Assembly: GCA_044433365.1 (NCBI GenBank)
Contig: JAWXTR010000100.1
Location: forward strand, 1-10,041
DNA: 10,041 bases
DNA from: CAMQVM01 sp044433365
GTDB taxonomy: Bacteria > Bacteroidota > Bacteroidia > Bacteroidales > Rikenellaceae
Reading direction: 5' to 3'
In this document: positions 1 to 5,953 of the stretch, one piece after another
Position numbering within the stretch: position 1 is the first letter of the stretch
Layout: every line of letters starts with the position of its first letter
The notes under the pieces: generated by a model
What the model saw: the letters and a program-made list of their open reading frames with translations, nothing else
Told to the model about the DNA's origin: nothing
Databases searched by the model: none
Position numbers and translations under genes: made by a program

Positions 1-122
1 ATATTTTTCACTATTAAATCTCAATATAGAACCACTATATTTTCGATTCAATAGCAAAAAATCTCATCTCCAATAGCACTATTAAAAATACACCAATAAT
101 TATTTTACCCTACTTAAGTGTA

Positions 123-154
123 CAAATATAAGAAATAAATATCTATCAAACAAA
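123..154 (-). promoter_or_regulatory. Bacteroidota-type promoter reading leftwards
   Basis: On the minus strand a TTTG (-33 element, 154-151) is followed after exactly 20 bases by TATATTTG (-7 element, 130-123). This fits the Bacteroidota primary sigma consensus TTTG-N19-21-TAnnTTTG in full. Transcription would start near 116-118 and run off the left edge. The 115 or so bases downstream contain no credible gene start, so they are either a long leader or the beginning of a noncoding transcript. The site lies just beyond the 3' end of the Smr gene, so it probably serves the next leftward unit. Confidence 0.6.
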
Positions 155-167
155 TAGTGTAACTATA

Positions 168-211
168 GGGAACTTCTAAAAATCGAATAAAACCAATTAT
201 TAGAAGTCACC
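168..211 (-). repeat. Short inverted repeat after the Smr gene, possible terminator
   Basis: The arms 168-183 and 195-211 are inverted copies sharing a perfect ACTTCTAA core with flanking partial matches, around a loop of about 11 bases. The element begins one base after the TAA of the leftward Smr gene. It has no U-tract after the stem, so intrinsic termination is plausible but not clear. Its outer end, GGGAACTTCTAAAA, is the same as the left end of the long palindrome at 3742, so it may be a shrunken member of that repeat family. Confidence 0.5.
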
Positions 212-1063
212 TTAAAAAATAACCATCAAAGCACCATATCCATACTCACGGAATGAGGCATCTTGGTAGTGTAGATTTTTATATTTTGCACGAAGTGTTG
301 TGGTTAGTTCATATTTTAGCTTTCCAGAACCTACACCATGTATAAATACAATTTTACCTCGTGTTTTCGACTCTAATTTAGCATCAATAGCCTTGGCAAA
401 GCACTCTAATTGGTATTTTAAAATATCTGCTGGTGTCATACCTGCTTCACTTTCCAATAATTCGCTAGCGTGTAAATCTATAACCTGCATCTCATTTTTG
501 GGCTTCTCTTCTCTTTTAGGTTTTAGCTTTACAAGCTCTGATTTTGGCATTTTTGCCTCTTTTTCATCTTTTGTCTCATAGCTAACCACTACCTCCACAT
601 TTTTTTTATCTTCATCAAAAATAGAAGTATCATTAAATGGCTTATCGCCATCTTTTTCACCATAATTGTTTGTAAGGTGGGTATTTACATTTGCCATATT
701 GCGAATATAATTCTCTTTTATGGCATACATATCTATCATATCCTCCTCATCCTCTTCATATTCATCAGCAAGAGTCACTCTACCATAGCGACTTAGTGCG
801 CTTCGATTATGTTTTTTCTGCTCACGATAAGCCTCTTGCTCCTCACGGTTGCGCTTAACCCTACCAGGCTTAACATCGCTAACTCCAATACGAGTGATAA
901 CCCTCATCTCCTCCTCTTTAGGAACTACAACAAGCTCTGTTATTAGTGCAGGCACCTCAAAACCATCTTCTCTATCGACAGTTACAATCTGACCGCTAAT
1001 TTTTATTACTGTTCCGACTCCAACGTCGTTTATAAACTTTACTCTATCGCCTAATTTTATCAT
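212..1063 (-). CDS. Smr-domain protein with DUF2027-type N-terminus (MutS2-related)
   Basis: A 283-residue cytoplasmic protein. Residues 1-50 (MIKLGDRVKFIND onward, with DGFEVP at 33-38) match the start of Bacteroidota DUF2027 proteins. Residues 75-190 are a very charged linker with an acidic run near 102-109 and Lys/Glu-rich stretches near 163-190. Residues 193-283 are an Smr domain with the conserved IDLH (195-198), HGVGSG (242-247) and a YGYGA terminal motif (274-278). Smr domains bind or nick nucleic acid in MutS2 and related proteins; no MutS ATPase is present, so the exact role is unknown. The start at 1063 is chosen because family homology begins there; the frame stays open to 1201, but those 46 residues look like translated AT-rich leader. 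From memory, relatives carry a folded middle domain, which seems absent or eroded here. The gene is divergent from the phosphatase-like gene. Confidence 0.88.
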   Translation of the reverse strand: MIKLGDRVKFINDVGVGTVIKISGQIVTVDREDGFEVPALITELVVVPKEEEMRVITRIGVSDVKPGRVKRNREEQEAYREQKKHNRSALSRYGRVTLADEYEEDEEDMIDMYAIKENYIRNMANVNTHLTNNYGEKDGDKPFNDTSIFDEDKKNVEVVVSYETKDEKEAKMPKSELVKLKPKREEKPKNEMQVIDLHASELLESEAGMTPADILKYQLECFAKAIDAKLESKTRGKIVFIHGVGSGKLKYELTTTLRAKYKNLHYQDASFREYGYGALMVIF

Positions 1064-1191
1064 AATTTTAATATTTTTAAAATAAAAGTGCAAATTTAAT
1101 ATTTTTTTATCATTTTCACCCTCTACGTTCTTTATTTCAGCCAAATTTATGCAAATTGCACAATTTTTAACCACACTTTTTATAAAAATAT

Positions 1192-1221
1192 TTTGTTGCA
1201 CCTATATTTAATGTATCTTTG
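1192..1221 (+). promoter_or_regulatory. Candidate promoter for the phosphatase-like / sufE / sufT unit
   Basis: TTTG at 1192-1195 and TATCTTTG at 1214-1221 are separated by 18 bases, one short of the usual Bacteroidota spacing of 19-21. A start near 1228 would give a leader of about 45 bases before the ATG at 1272. It lies in the divergent region shared with the Smr gene. For that gene, two CAAATTTA sites (TAAATTTG on the minus strand, 1091-1098 and 1142-1149) resemble -7 elements, but I see no good -33 partner for either. Confidence 0.45.
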
Positions 1222-1271
1222 TAAGAATATTTTCGCAAAAAACTTTTATATTAGAAACTAAACAATTAAAA

Positions 1272-2954
1272 ATGAATATATTAACTAAAAACAGCACAGT
1301 TTTAACCGCTTTAATTAGCTTTAAATGGACTAAAGCGATTATTATTGCATTTGCCTTTCACGCTCTTCCATCGATTGCTCAAGAGCGAACCAATATACAA
1401 TTTACAAGTAGTGAAAAACCAAAATTGGTGGTTAATCTGGTTGTTGGAGGAGTAAGATACGACCAACTATACCGTTTTAGAGAGCGTCTGTCGGAGGGAG
1501 GATTTAAACGCCTTGTTAGTGGTGGTACGACCTTTACAAACGCACGTAGCAGCTTTATGTATACATCTCCAGAGTGTGGTGGAGCCACTTTAGCATCGGG
1601 TGCAAACCCATCAGGACATGGTGTTGTGGGTAAAAAATGGGTAAACTACACAACCAACGAAAAGATAGAGCTTTTTAAAAATGAAAAATACAAAGGGATT
1701 GGCTGTAATGAGGATGAGGGTCAATTCTCACCCGAAAACTTAACAGCTAGCACTCTAGCCGACGAGCTAAAAAATATAGATTCAAATTCTAAGGTATACT
1801 CAATTGCTTTAGAACACTCTGAAGCGATAATACATGGTGGGTACAAAGCTGATGGATGTTACTGGTTTGACAGTCGTTATGGTCACTTCGTAACAAGTAG
1901 CTACTATCAATCACAACTTCCTATATGGGTGTCAAATTTTAATGAGAGCGACAGAAAGTGGAGCTATCTAAACAAGCTTTGGAATGTGGAGTACGACTAC
2001 GAAAACTACACCTACCAAAATGCAACAGCTATTTTAAGAAGCAAAGGTAGTACTCTATCTTTCAATAAAATTTTTAAGCCTAAGAACAAAAGTTTCAAAC
2101 ATCTTTTAGAGTCACCAACAGGCAATAACTATCTAAAAGATTTTGCTATCGAAGCAATTCGTAACGACTCTTTAGGTCTCGACAACTCTACCGACCTTCT
2201 TACTATAAATTTCTCTTCCCAACGTGAGATAGCAAGAATATATGGTTCGGCATCAACCGAAAATGAAGATAGCTACTACAAATTAGATAAAGATATTTCA
2301 GAAATTGTAGATTACCTAAATCAATATGTTGGAGAGGATAACTATCTGCTTGTTTTAACCTCAACACATGGTGTAGGCGATGTTGTAGAGCGAAGCGAAG
2401 CGGCAAATCAAGGCAAATTCAACGCTATGCAGTTTAAGGTGCTTATTAGTGGCTTTATGAATGCCCAATTTGGTACAAATAATTGGGTAACGGAGTATAG
2501 CAATCGACAACTATATATAAACAGACGCTTAGCTTACGAAAAAAATATATCTATCGAAGAGATTCAAAATAAAATTTCGTCGATAGCTCTTCAATTTTCG
2601 GGAGTGGCAAATGCTGTAACTGCCACAACACTCCAAACTAGCTCTTTTAATAGAGGGGTGCTAAGTAAAATGCAAAATAGTTTCTTCCCTCGTAATAGCG
2701 GTGATGTAATGATTAATCTGCTTCCCGGTTGGATTGAAATAGAGAGCGAAGATGATATCATAACTAAGTCGTCGTGGGGTTCGCCTTACGAGTATGACAC
2801 ACATATCCCACTAATATTTTTTGGAAAGAATATTGATAATAAGATTATTGACAGAGATGTTGATTTAATGGATGTTGCGCCAACTATCTGTGATATGATT
2901 GGCATTGCACACCCAAATGCAACCGAAGGAAAAAGTATAAACGAAATATTTTAA
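1272..2954 (+). CDS. Secreted alkaline-phosphatase-fold protein (PafA-like), probably inactive
   Basis: 560 residues, close to the usual PafA length. An N-terminal signal peptide is visible: a basic start, a hydrophobic stretch at about 21-33, and likely cleavage after A36 (SIA/QE). The mature part follows the PafA / alkaline phosphatase superfamily order: KPKLVVNLVV (49-58), GGFKRL (76-81), YTSP with the probable nucleophile position T98, GHGVVG (115-120), ADGCYWFD (193-200), LTSTHG (362-367), GSPYEYDTHIPLIFFG (503-518) and a terminal DVAPTICDMIG segment. However, most active-site positions differ from the family: the first metal Asp is G59, the SxxDxxGH metal motif reads SSQREIAR (315-322), DH reads T365-H366, and the His before GSPY is W502. 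The frame is intact with no stops. A pseudoenzyme with a binding or envelope role is my inference. sufE follows after 5 bases. Confidence 0.85.
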   Translation: MNILTKNSTVLTALISFKWTKAIIIAFAFHALPSIAQERTNIQFTSSEKPKLVVNLVVGGVRYDQLYRFRERLSEGGFKRLVSGGTTFTNARSSFMYTSPECGGATLASGANPSGHGVVGKKWVNYTTNEKIELFKNEKYKGIGCNEDEGQFSPENLTASTLADELKNIDSNSKVYSIALEHSEAIIHGGYKADGCYWFDSRYGHFVTSSYYQSQLPIWVSNFNESDRKWSYLNKLWNVEYDYENYTYQNATAILRSKGSTLSFNKIFKPKNKSFKHLLESPTGNNYLKDFAIEAIRNDSLGLDNSTDLLTINFSSQREIARIYGSASTENEDSYYKLDKDISEIVDYLNQYVGEDNYLLVLTSTHGVGDVVERSEAANQGKFNAMQFKVLISGFMNAQFGTNNWVTEYSNRQLYINRRLAYEKNISIEEIQNKISSIALQFSGVANAVTATTLQTSSFNRGVLSKMQNSFFPRNSGDVMINLLPGWIEIESEDDIITKSSWGSPYEYDTHIPLIFFGKNIDNKIIDRDVDLMDVAPTICDMIGIAHPNATEGKSINEIF

Positions 2955-2959
2955 ATTAT

Positions 2960-3385
2960 ATGAGTATTAATGAAATTCAAGATCAGATAGTCGACGATTT
3001 TTTAATGATGGACGACTGGATGGATCGTTATAATCTGCTGATTGAGCAGAGCAAAGAGCTTCCAATAATGGATGCAAAATATAAAACTGAAAAATATCTA
3101 ATTGAGGGGTGCCAATCTCGTGTTTGGATTAATTGCGAGCAGAGAGATGGACTACTATTTTTCTCAGCTGATAGTGATGCCATAATAGCAAAGGGGCTTA
3201 TTGCGTTACTTGTAAAGGTGCTTAATGGACAGAGTGCAAAACAGGTGTATGAGTGCGACCTATATTTTATTGAAAAAATTGGTATGAAAGAGAATTTAAC
3301 TCCAACACGTGCTAATGGATTGGTGTCGATGATTCGTCAGATGAAAATGTTTGCTCTTGCATATATGAGTACCAATCAAGAGTAA
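2960..3385 (+). CDS. sufE: SufE family cysteine desulfurase activator
   Basis: 141 residues, the normal SufE size. SufE accepts persulfide sulfur from the SufS cysteine desulfurase, raises its activity and passes the sulfur to the SufBCD scaffold for Fe-S cluster assembly in the cytoplasm. The signature EGCQSRVW (49-56) carries C51, which coincides with the acceptor cysteine of E. coli SufE. The N-terminal part (DFLMMDDWMDRYNLLIEQSKELP) and the ARANG-like segment PTRANGLVSMI near the C-terminus are also typical. It starts 5 bases after the phosphatase-like gene and is followed 33 bases later by a SufT-type gene, so all three are probably co-transcribed. SufS and SufBCD are not in the window and must lie elsewhere. 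Confidence 0.93.
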   Translation: MSINEIQDQIVDDFLMMDDWMDRYNLLIEQSKELPIMDAKYKTEKYLIEGCQSRVWINCEQRDGLLFFSADSDAIIAKGLIALLVKVLNGQSAKQVYECDLYFIEKIGMKENLTPTRANGLVSMIRQMKMFALAYMSTNQE

Positions 3386-3418
3386 AATAGAGGTTATAAA
3401 AAATTTAAAAAACAGTTA

Positions 3419-3742
3419 ATGGTAACCGTAGAAGAGATATTAAGAATGGAGAGTGATATCGTAAACACTCTTAAAAATATTTACGACCCTGAAATCCCTG
3501 TAAATATCTACGATTTGGGGCTAATTTACGAAATAGATGTCGATCCTTCAGGTGAGGCAAATATTCGCATGACTCTAACTGCTCCAAACTGCCCAATGGC
3601 CGACCAACTTTTAGAGGAGGTAAACGATATGGTGGGAAAAGTAAAGGGTATTACAAGTGTAAATGTGACTCTTACCTTTGAGCCTGAGTGGACACGTGAG
3701 ATGATTTCGGAGGAGGCTCTTTTGGAGTTGGGGCTTCTTTAG
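3419..3742 (+). CDS. MIP18/DUF59 family Fe-S assembly factor (SufT-like)
   Basis: 107 residues forming a complete DUF59 (MIP18) domain: YDPEIPVNIYDLGLIY (22-37), the conserved cysteine motif TAPNCP (54-59, C58), and the C-terminal EPEWTREMISEEA (88-100) followed by LGLL. Proteins of this type (SufT, YitW, eukaryotic CIA2) help mature or deliver Fe-S clusters; the cysteine is the functional residue. Its position directly after sufE supports a Fe-S role. Co-annotation as a phenylacetate PaaD-type subunit is unlikely, because there are no paa genes and the protein is a short single domain. The stop codon TAG provides the first base of the palindromic repeat that starts at 3742, so that element abuts the gene exactly. 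Confidence 0.9.
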   Translation: MVTVEEILRMESDIVNTLKNIYDPEIPVNIYDLGLIYEIDVDPSGEANIRMTLTAPNCPMADQLLEEVNDMVGKVKGITSVNVTLTFEPEWTREMISEEALLELGLL

Positions 3743-3903
3743 GGAACTTCTAAAATCTGACTTTCGGAGCTTTTCCGTTTTAAGGCTTCACCTTTGGATT
3801 TCTCAAATAAGGGCAGTAGAATCCACTACAGCCCATATTCGAAAAATCCAAATCTAAAACCTTAAAACAAAAAATCTCTCAAAATCCAGAATTTAGAACT
3901 CCC
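3742..3903. repeat. 162-base imperfect palindromic intergenic element
   Basis: Two 73-base arms (3742-3814 and 3831-3903) are reverse complements at roughly three quarters of positions by hand alignment. They surround a 16-base tip that itself forms GTAG/CTAC, closed by GGGC/GCCC. The ends are GGGAACTTCTAAAA on the left and TTTAGAACTCCC on the right. Of the 11 mismatches in the inner 54 bases of the stem, about 7 would be G-U pairs in a minus-strand transcript and about 1 in a plus-strand one. It carries no ORF. It could be a MITE-like or REP-like repeat, or a strong attenuator between the sufE/sufT group and the next operon. I cannot tell from one copy whether it is mobile. Confidence 0.8.
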
Positions 3904-3915
3904 CTTTAATAATTT

Positions 3916-3943
3916 GTAATTCGTAATGCGTAATTCGTAATTA
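3916..3943. repeat. Heptamer tandem repeat, four GTAATTC-like units
   Basis: Four consecutive 7-base units read GTAATTC, GTAATGC, GTAATTC and GTAATTA. The block sits between the palindrome and the ATG at 3970. Short heptamer arrays of this TAATTCG kind are known as intergenic repeats in several bacterial groups. A TTTG at 3913-3916 overlaps the first unit, but no good -7 element stands at the right distance, so I do not call a promoter here. Confidence 0.8.
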
Positions 3944-3969
3944 AAAATATAACAATTGATTTTAGCAAT

Positions 3970-4539
3970 ATGATAGATAGAGAATATTTGGAGCAGGTAG
4001 TTGAGTTACTAAAAAAGGGTGGAATTATACTCTATCCTACCGACACTGTTTGGGGAATTGGGTGTGATGCTACAAATAGCGAAGCAGTAGCAAAAATTTA
4101 TGCTCTTAAAAAGCGTTGTGAGACAAAAAGCATGATTACGCTTATGGATTCACTCGATAGAGTTACACTATTTTTCAACGACCTACCTACAGTAGCTTAC
4201 GACCTTATGGAGCTGTCGGAAAAGCCTTTAACGCTGATATTAGATGGTCCTAAAAACATTGCGAGCAACCTGATTTCTGAAGATAATACTTTGGCAGTAC
4301 GTGTTGCCGACCATGAGTTTTGCAAGACAGTTTGTCGTAAACTTATGCGTCCGCTCGTCTCAACATCGGCAAATATTTCGGGTGAAGCAACACCTAAAAA
4401 ATTTGATGAAATTAGCGAAGCTATTAAAAATGGAGTAGATTTAGTGGTTGAAAAGAAATATGAAAAAGGGGCAACAGGCAAGCCATCTTCGATTATAAAG
4501 CTTAGCAACAACTACTCTGTAACCATTATCAGAGAGTAA
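3970..4539 (+). CDS. tsaC: L-threonylcarbamoyladenylate synthase (YrdC/TsaC-type)
   Basis: 189 residues, a single YrdC domain without the extra C-terminal Sua5 domain. The enzyme condenses threonine, bicarbonate and ATP to threonylcarbamoyl-AMP, the donor for the t6A37 modification of ANN-decoding tRNAs. Visible motifs are YPTDTVWGIGCDA (22-34), the basic IYALKKR stretch (43-49) followed by KSMITL, KPLTLIL (85-91), AVRV (109-112), the STSANISG signature (131-138) and GKPSSII (166-172). The paralogue YciO belongs to the same family and cannot be fully excluded. It appears to open the second operon; the thioesterase gene follows after 10 bases. TilS, another tRNA modification enzyme, lies three genes downstream. 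Confidence 0.9.
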   Translation: MIDREYLEQVVELLKKGGIILYPTDTVWGIGCDATNSEAVAKIYALKKRCETKSMITLMDSLDRVTLFFNDLPTVAYDLMELSEKPLTLILDGPKNIASNLISEDNTLAVRVADHEFCKTVCRKLMRPLVSTSANISGEATPKKFDEISEAIKNGVDLVVEKKYEKGATGKPSSIIKLSNNYSVTIIRE

Positions 4540-4549
4540 AGATAAACAA

Positions 4550-4960
4550 ATGATAAAAACAGATATACAGATTCGTTTCTCAGATATTGATATGTTAGGG
4601 CATGTAAATAACGTAATTTTGCAGCAATATTTCGACCAAGGAAAGCAGCTCTATTTTCGTGAAGTAATGGGGCTAAGCACGCTTTGGAGCGGAAATAGTT
4701 TTACAACCGCTGCAACCAACACATCATATTTTGTAGAGACAAGAATTAACGATAAAATATACGTAACCACTCAAATAGAAAGATTGGGGACGAAAAGTAT
4801 CACATTTTTTCAAAGAATTATCGAAAAAGAGAGTGAAATTATAAAAAGTGAGAGTAGGTCAGTACTTGTTGGTTTCGATTTAAAAGAGCGTAAATCTATT
4901 GTTATTAGCGATTTATTGCGTTCAAAAATTGAAAATCACGAGAATTTTAATCAAATTTAG
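4550..4960 (+). CDS. Acyl-CoA thioesterase, 4HBT hotdog family (YbgC/FadM-like)
   Basis: 136 residues, the usual length of a single hotdog-fold domain. The N-terminal signature RFSDIDMLGHVNN (9-21) is the classic YbgC/FadM active-site segment, in which the Asp is the catalytic residue and HVNN lines the helix start; QQYFDQGK follows. The later TQIERLGTKSITFFQRI segment is the matching strand region. These enzymes hydrolyse acyl-CoA or acyl-ACP thioesters in the cytoplasm; the actual substrate cannot be read from sequence. It sits 10 bases after the threonylcarbamoyl-AMP synthase gene and 3 bases before murB, so it is clearly part of the operon. Its link to cell-envelope neighbours (murB, lptE) could suggest a lipid-related role, which is inference. 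Confidence 0.88.
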   Translation: MIKTDIQIRFSDIDMLGHVNNVILQQYFDQGKQLYFREVMGLSTLWSGNSFTTAATNTSYFVETRINDKIYVTTQIERLGTKSITFFQRIIEKESEIIKSESRSVLVGFDLKERKSIVISDLLRSKIENHENFNQI

Positions 4961-4963
4961 TTT

Positions 4964-5950
4964 ATGAGCGTTTCATTAAAAAATTATAATACCTTTGCAA
5001 TTGAAGCAGCTGCAAAAGATATATTTCATTTCGATAGTGCAGAGCAGCTTTCAAAGTTTTTTGACACAAATCTATCTCAATGGTATGTAGTTGGAGGAGG
5101 AAGTAATATTCTTTTTACTAAAGATTTCGATGGAGTGATAATCTGCTCAGATATGAAGCAGATTGAGATGGTAGATAGTGATAGTAGCAGTGTAACTTTA
5201 AAAGTTGGCAGTGGAGTCGTATGGGATGAGCTATGTAGCTATGCTGCTGATAATGGATATTGGGGAGTTGAGAACCTATCTAAAATCCCTGGTAGCGTAG
5301 GGGCTTCACCTGTACAAAACATTGGTGCTTATGGAGTTGAGGCTTGCGACGTAATTGAGGAGGTCATATATTTAGACGTGCATAATAGTGCGGTAAAAAG
5401 AATAAAAGGTAGTGAGTGTAAATTTGGCTATCGTGACTCTATTTTTAAGCATGAATTAAAAGGGAAAGTGGTAATTTTAGAGGTGATTTTTACATTATCT
5501 TTAATAGCCAATCCTAAACTTAGCTACGGTGCACTTGAAGAGAGAGTAACAGCAAAAGGTGAGGCTACAATCCAAAATATCCGCAATGCAGTAATCGAAA
5601 TTAGAGATGAAAAACTCCCTGACCCTAAAGAGATTGGCAATGGAGGTAGTTTTTTTAAAAATCCAGTTATTTCGGCTGCACTATACGACGAATTAATTAT
5701 TTTATATCCTAAAATGCCTAGTTATAAGGTTGAAGATAGATATAAAATTCCTGCTGCGTGGCTTATTGATAATGCCTCGTGGAAGGGTTATAGAGATGGC
5801 GATGCTGGAGTCCACAAAAATCAAGCTTTAGTGCTTGTAAATTATGGTAAAGCTAGTGGTAAGCAGATTTACGAACTTTCTTCTAAAATTATGGAGGATA
5901 TTAAAGAGCGTTATGGTATTGAGCTAGAGCGTGAAATTAATGTTTTATAA
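4964..5950 (+). CDS. murB: UDP-N-acetylenolpyruvoylglucosamine reductase MurB
   Basis: 328 residues. MurB is a cytoplasmic FAD enzyme that reduces UDP-GlcNAc-enolpyruvate with NADPH to UDP-MurNAc, the second committed step of peptidoglycan precursor synthesis. FAD-binding motifs are VVGGGSN (42-48) and IPGSVGASPVQNIGAYGVE (108-126). The substrate region contains FGYRDSIFK (154-162, with R157). The catalytic proton donor is S229 in NGGSFFKNP (226-234), and the C-terminal LEREI (321-325) holds the conserved Glu. The QNIGAYG form and the overall length put it with the type I (E. coli-like) enzymes. It begins 3 bases after the thioesterase stop and ends 3 bases before tilS, so translation is probably coupled on both sides. 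Confidence 0.96.
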   Translation: MSVSLKNYNTFAIEAAAKDIFHFDSAEQLSKFFDTNLSQWYVVGGGSNILFTKDFDGVIICSDMKQIEMVDSDSSSVTLKVGSGVVWDELCSYAADNGYWGVENLSKIPGSVGASPVQNIGAYGVEACDVIEEVIYLDVHNSAVKRIKGSECKFGYRDSIFKHELKGKVVILEVIFTLSLIANPKLSYGALEERVTAKGEATIQNIRNAVIEIRDEKLPDPKEIGNGGSFFKNPVISAALYDELIILYPKMPSYKVEDRYKIPAAWLIDNASWKGYRDGDAGVHKNQALVLVNYGKASGKQIYELSSKIMEDIKERYGIELEREINVL

Positions 5951-5953
5951 AAT

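Noticed and set aside
35..67. Minus-strand 10-codon ORF in the leftward leader
   Set aside because: Too short and without supporting features; a leader peptide cannot be argued from it because its residues show no attenuation pattern.
300..581. Plus-strand 93-codon ORF opposite the Smr gene
   Set aside because: It is a shadow of the Smr and linker coding sequence; it is serine/phenylalanine-rich, as expected from the complement of Lys/Glu codons, and has no domain.
1064..1201. Longer 329-residue form of the Smr protein starting at 1201
   Set aside because: The extra 46 residues have no family similarity and are translated AT-rich leader. The DUF2027-type start MIKLGDRV is exactly at 1063, and candidate promoter elements lie within the extra part.
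1272..2954. Phosphatase-like gene as a pseudogene
   Set aside because: The frame is open from a good signal peptide to a family-typical C-terminus with no frameshift; the losses are point replacements at the active site, not truncation.
3742..3903. Simple intrinsic terminator of the SufT-like gene
   Set aside because: The stem is far longer than terminators need and lacks a U-tract at its foot. It may still block transcription, but its size and shared end motif fit a repeat element better.
3916..3943. CRISPR-like repeat
   Set aside because: The units are 7 bases and directly adjacent, with no spacers and no cas genes nearby.
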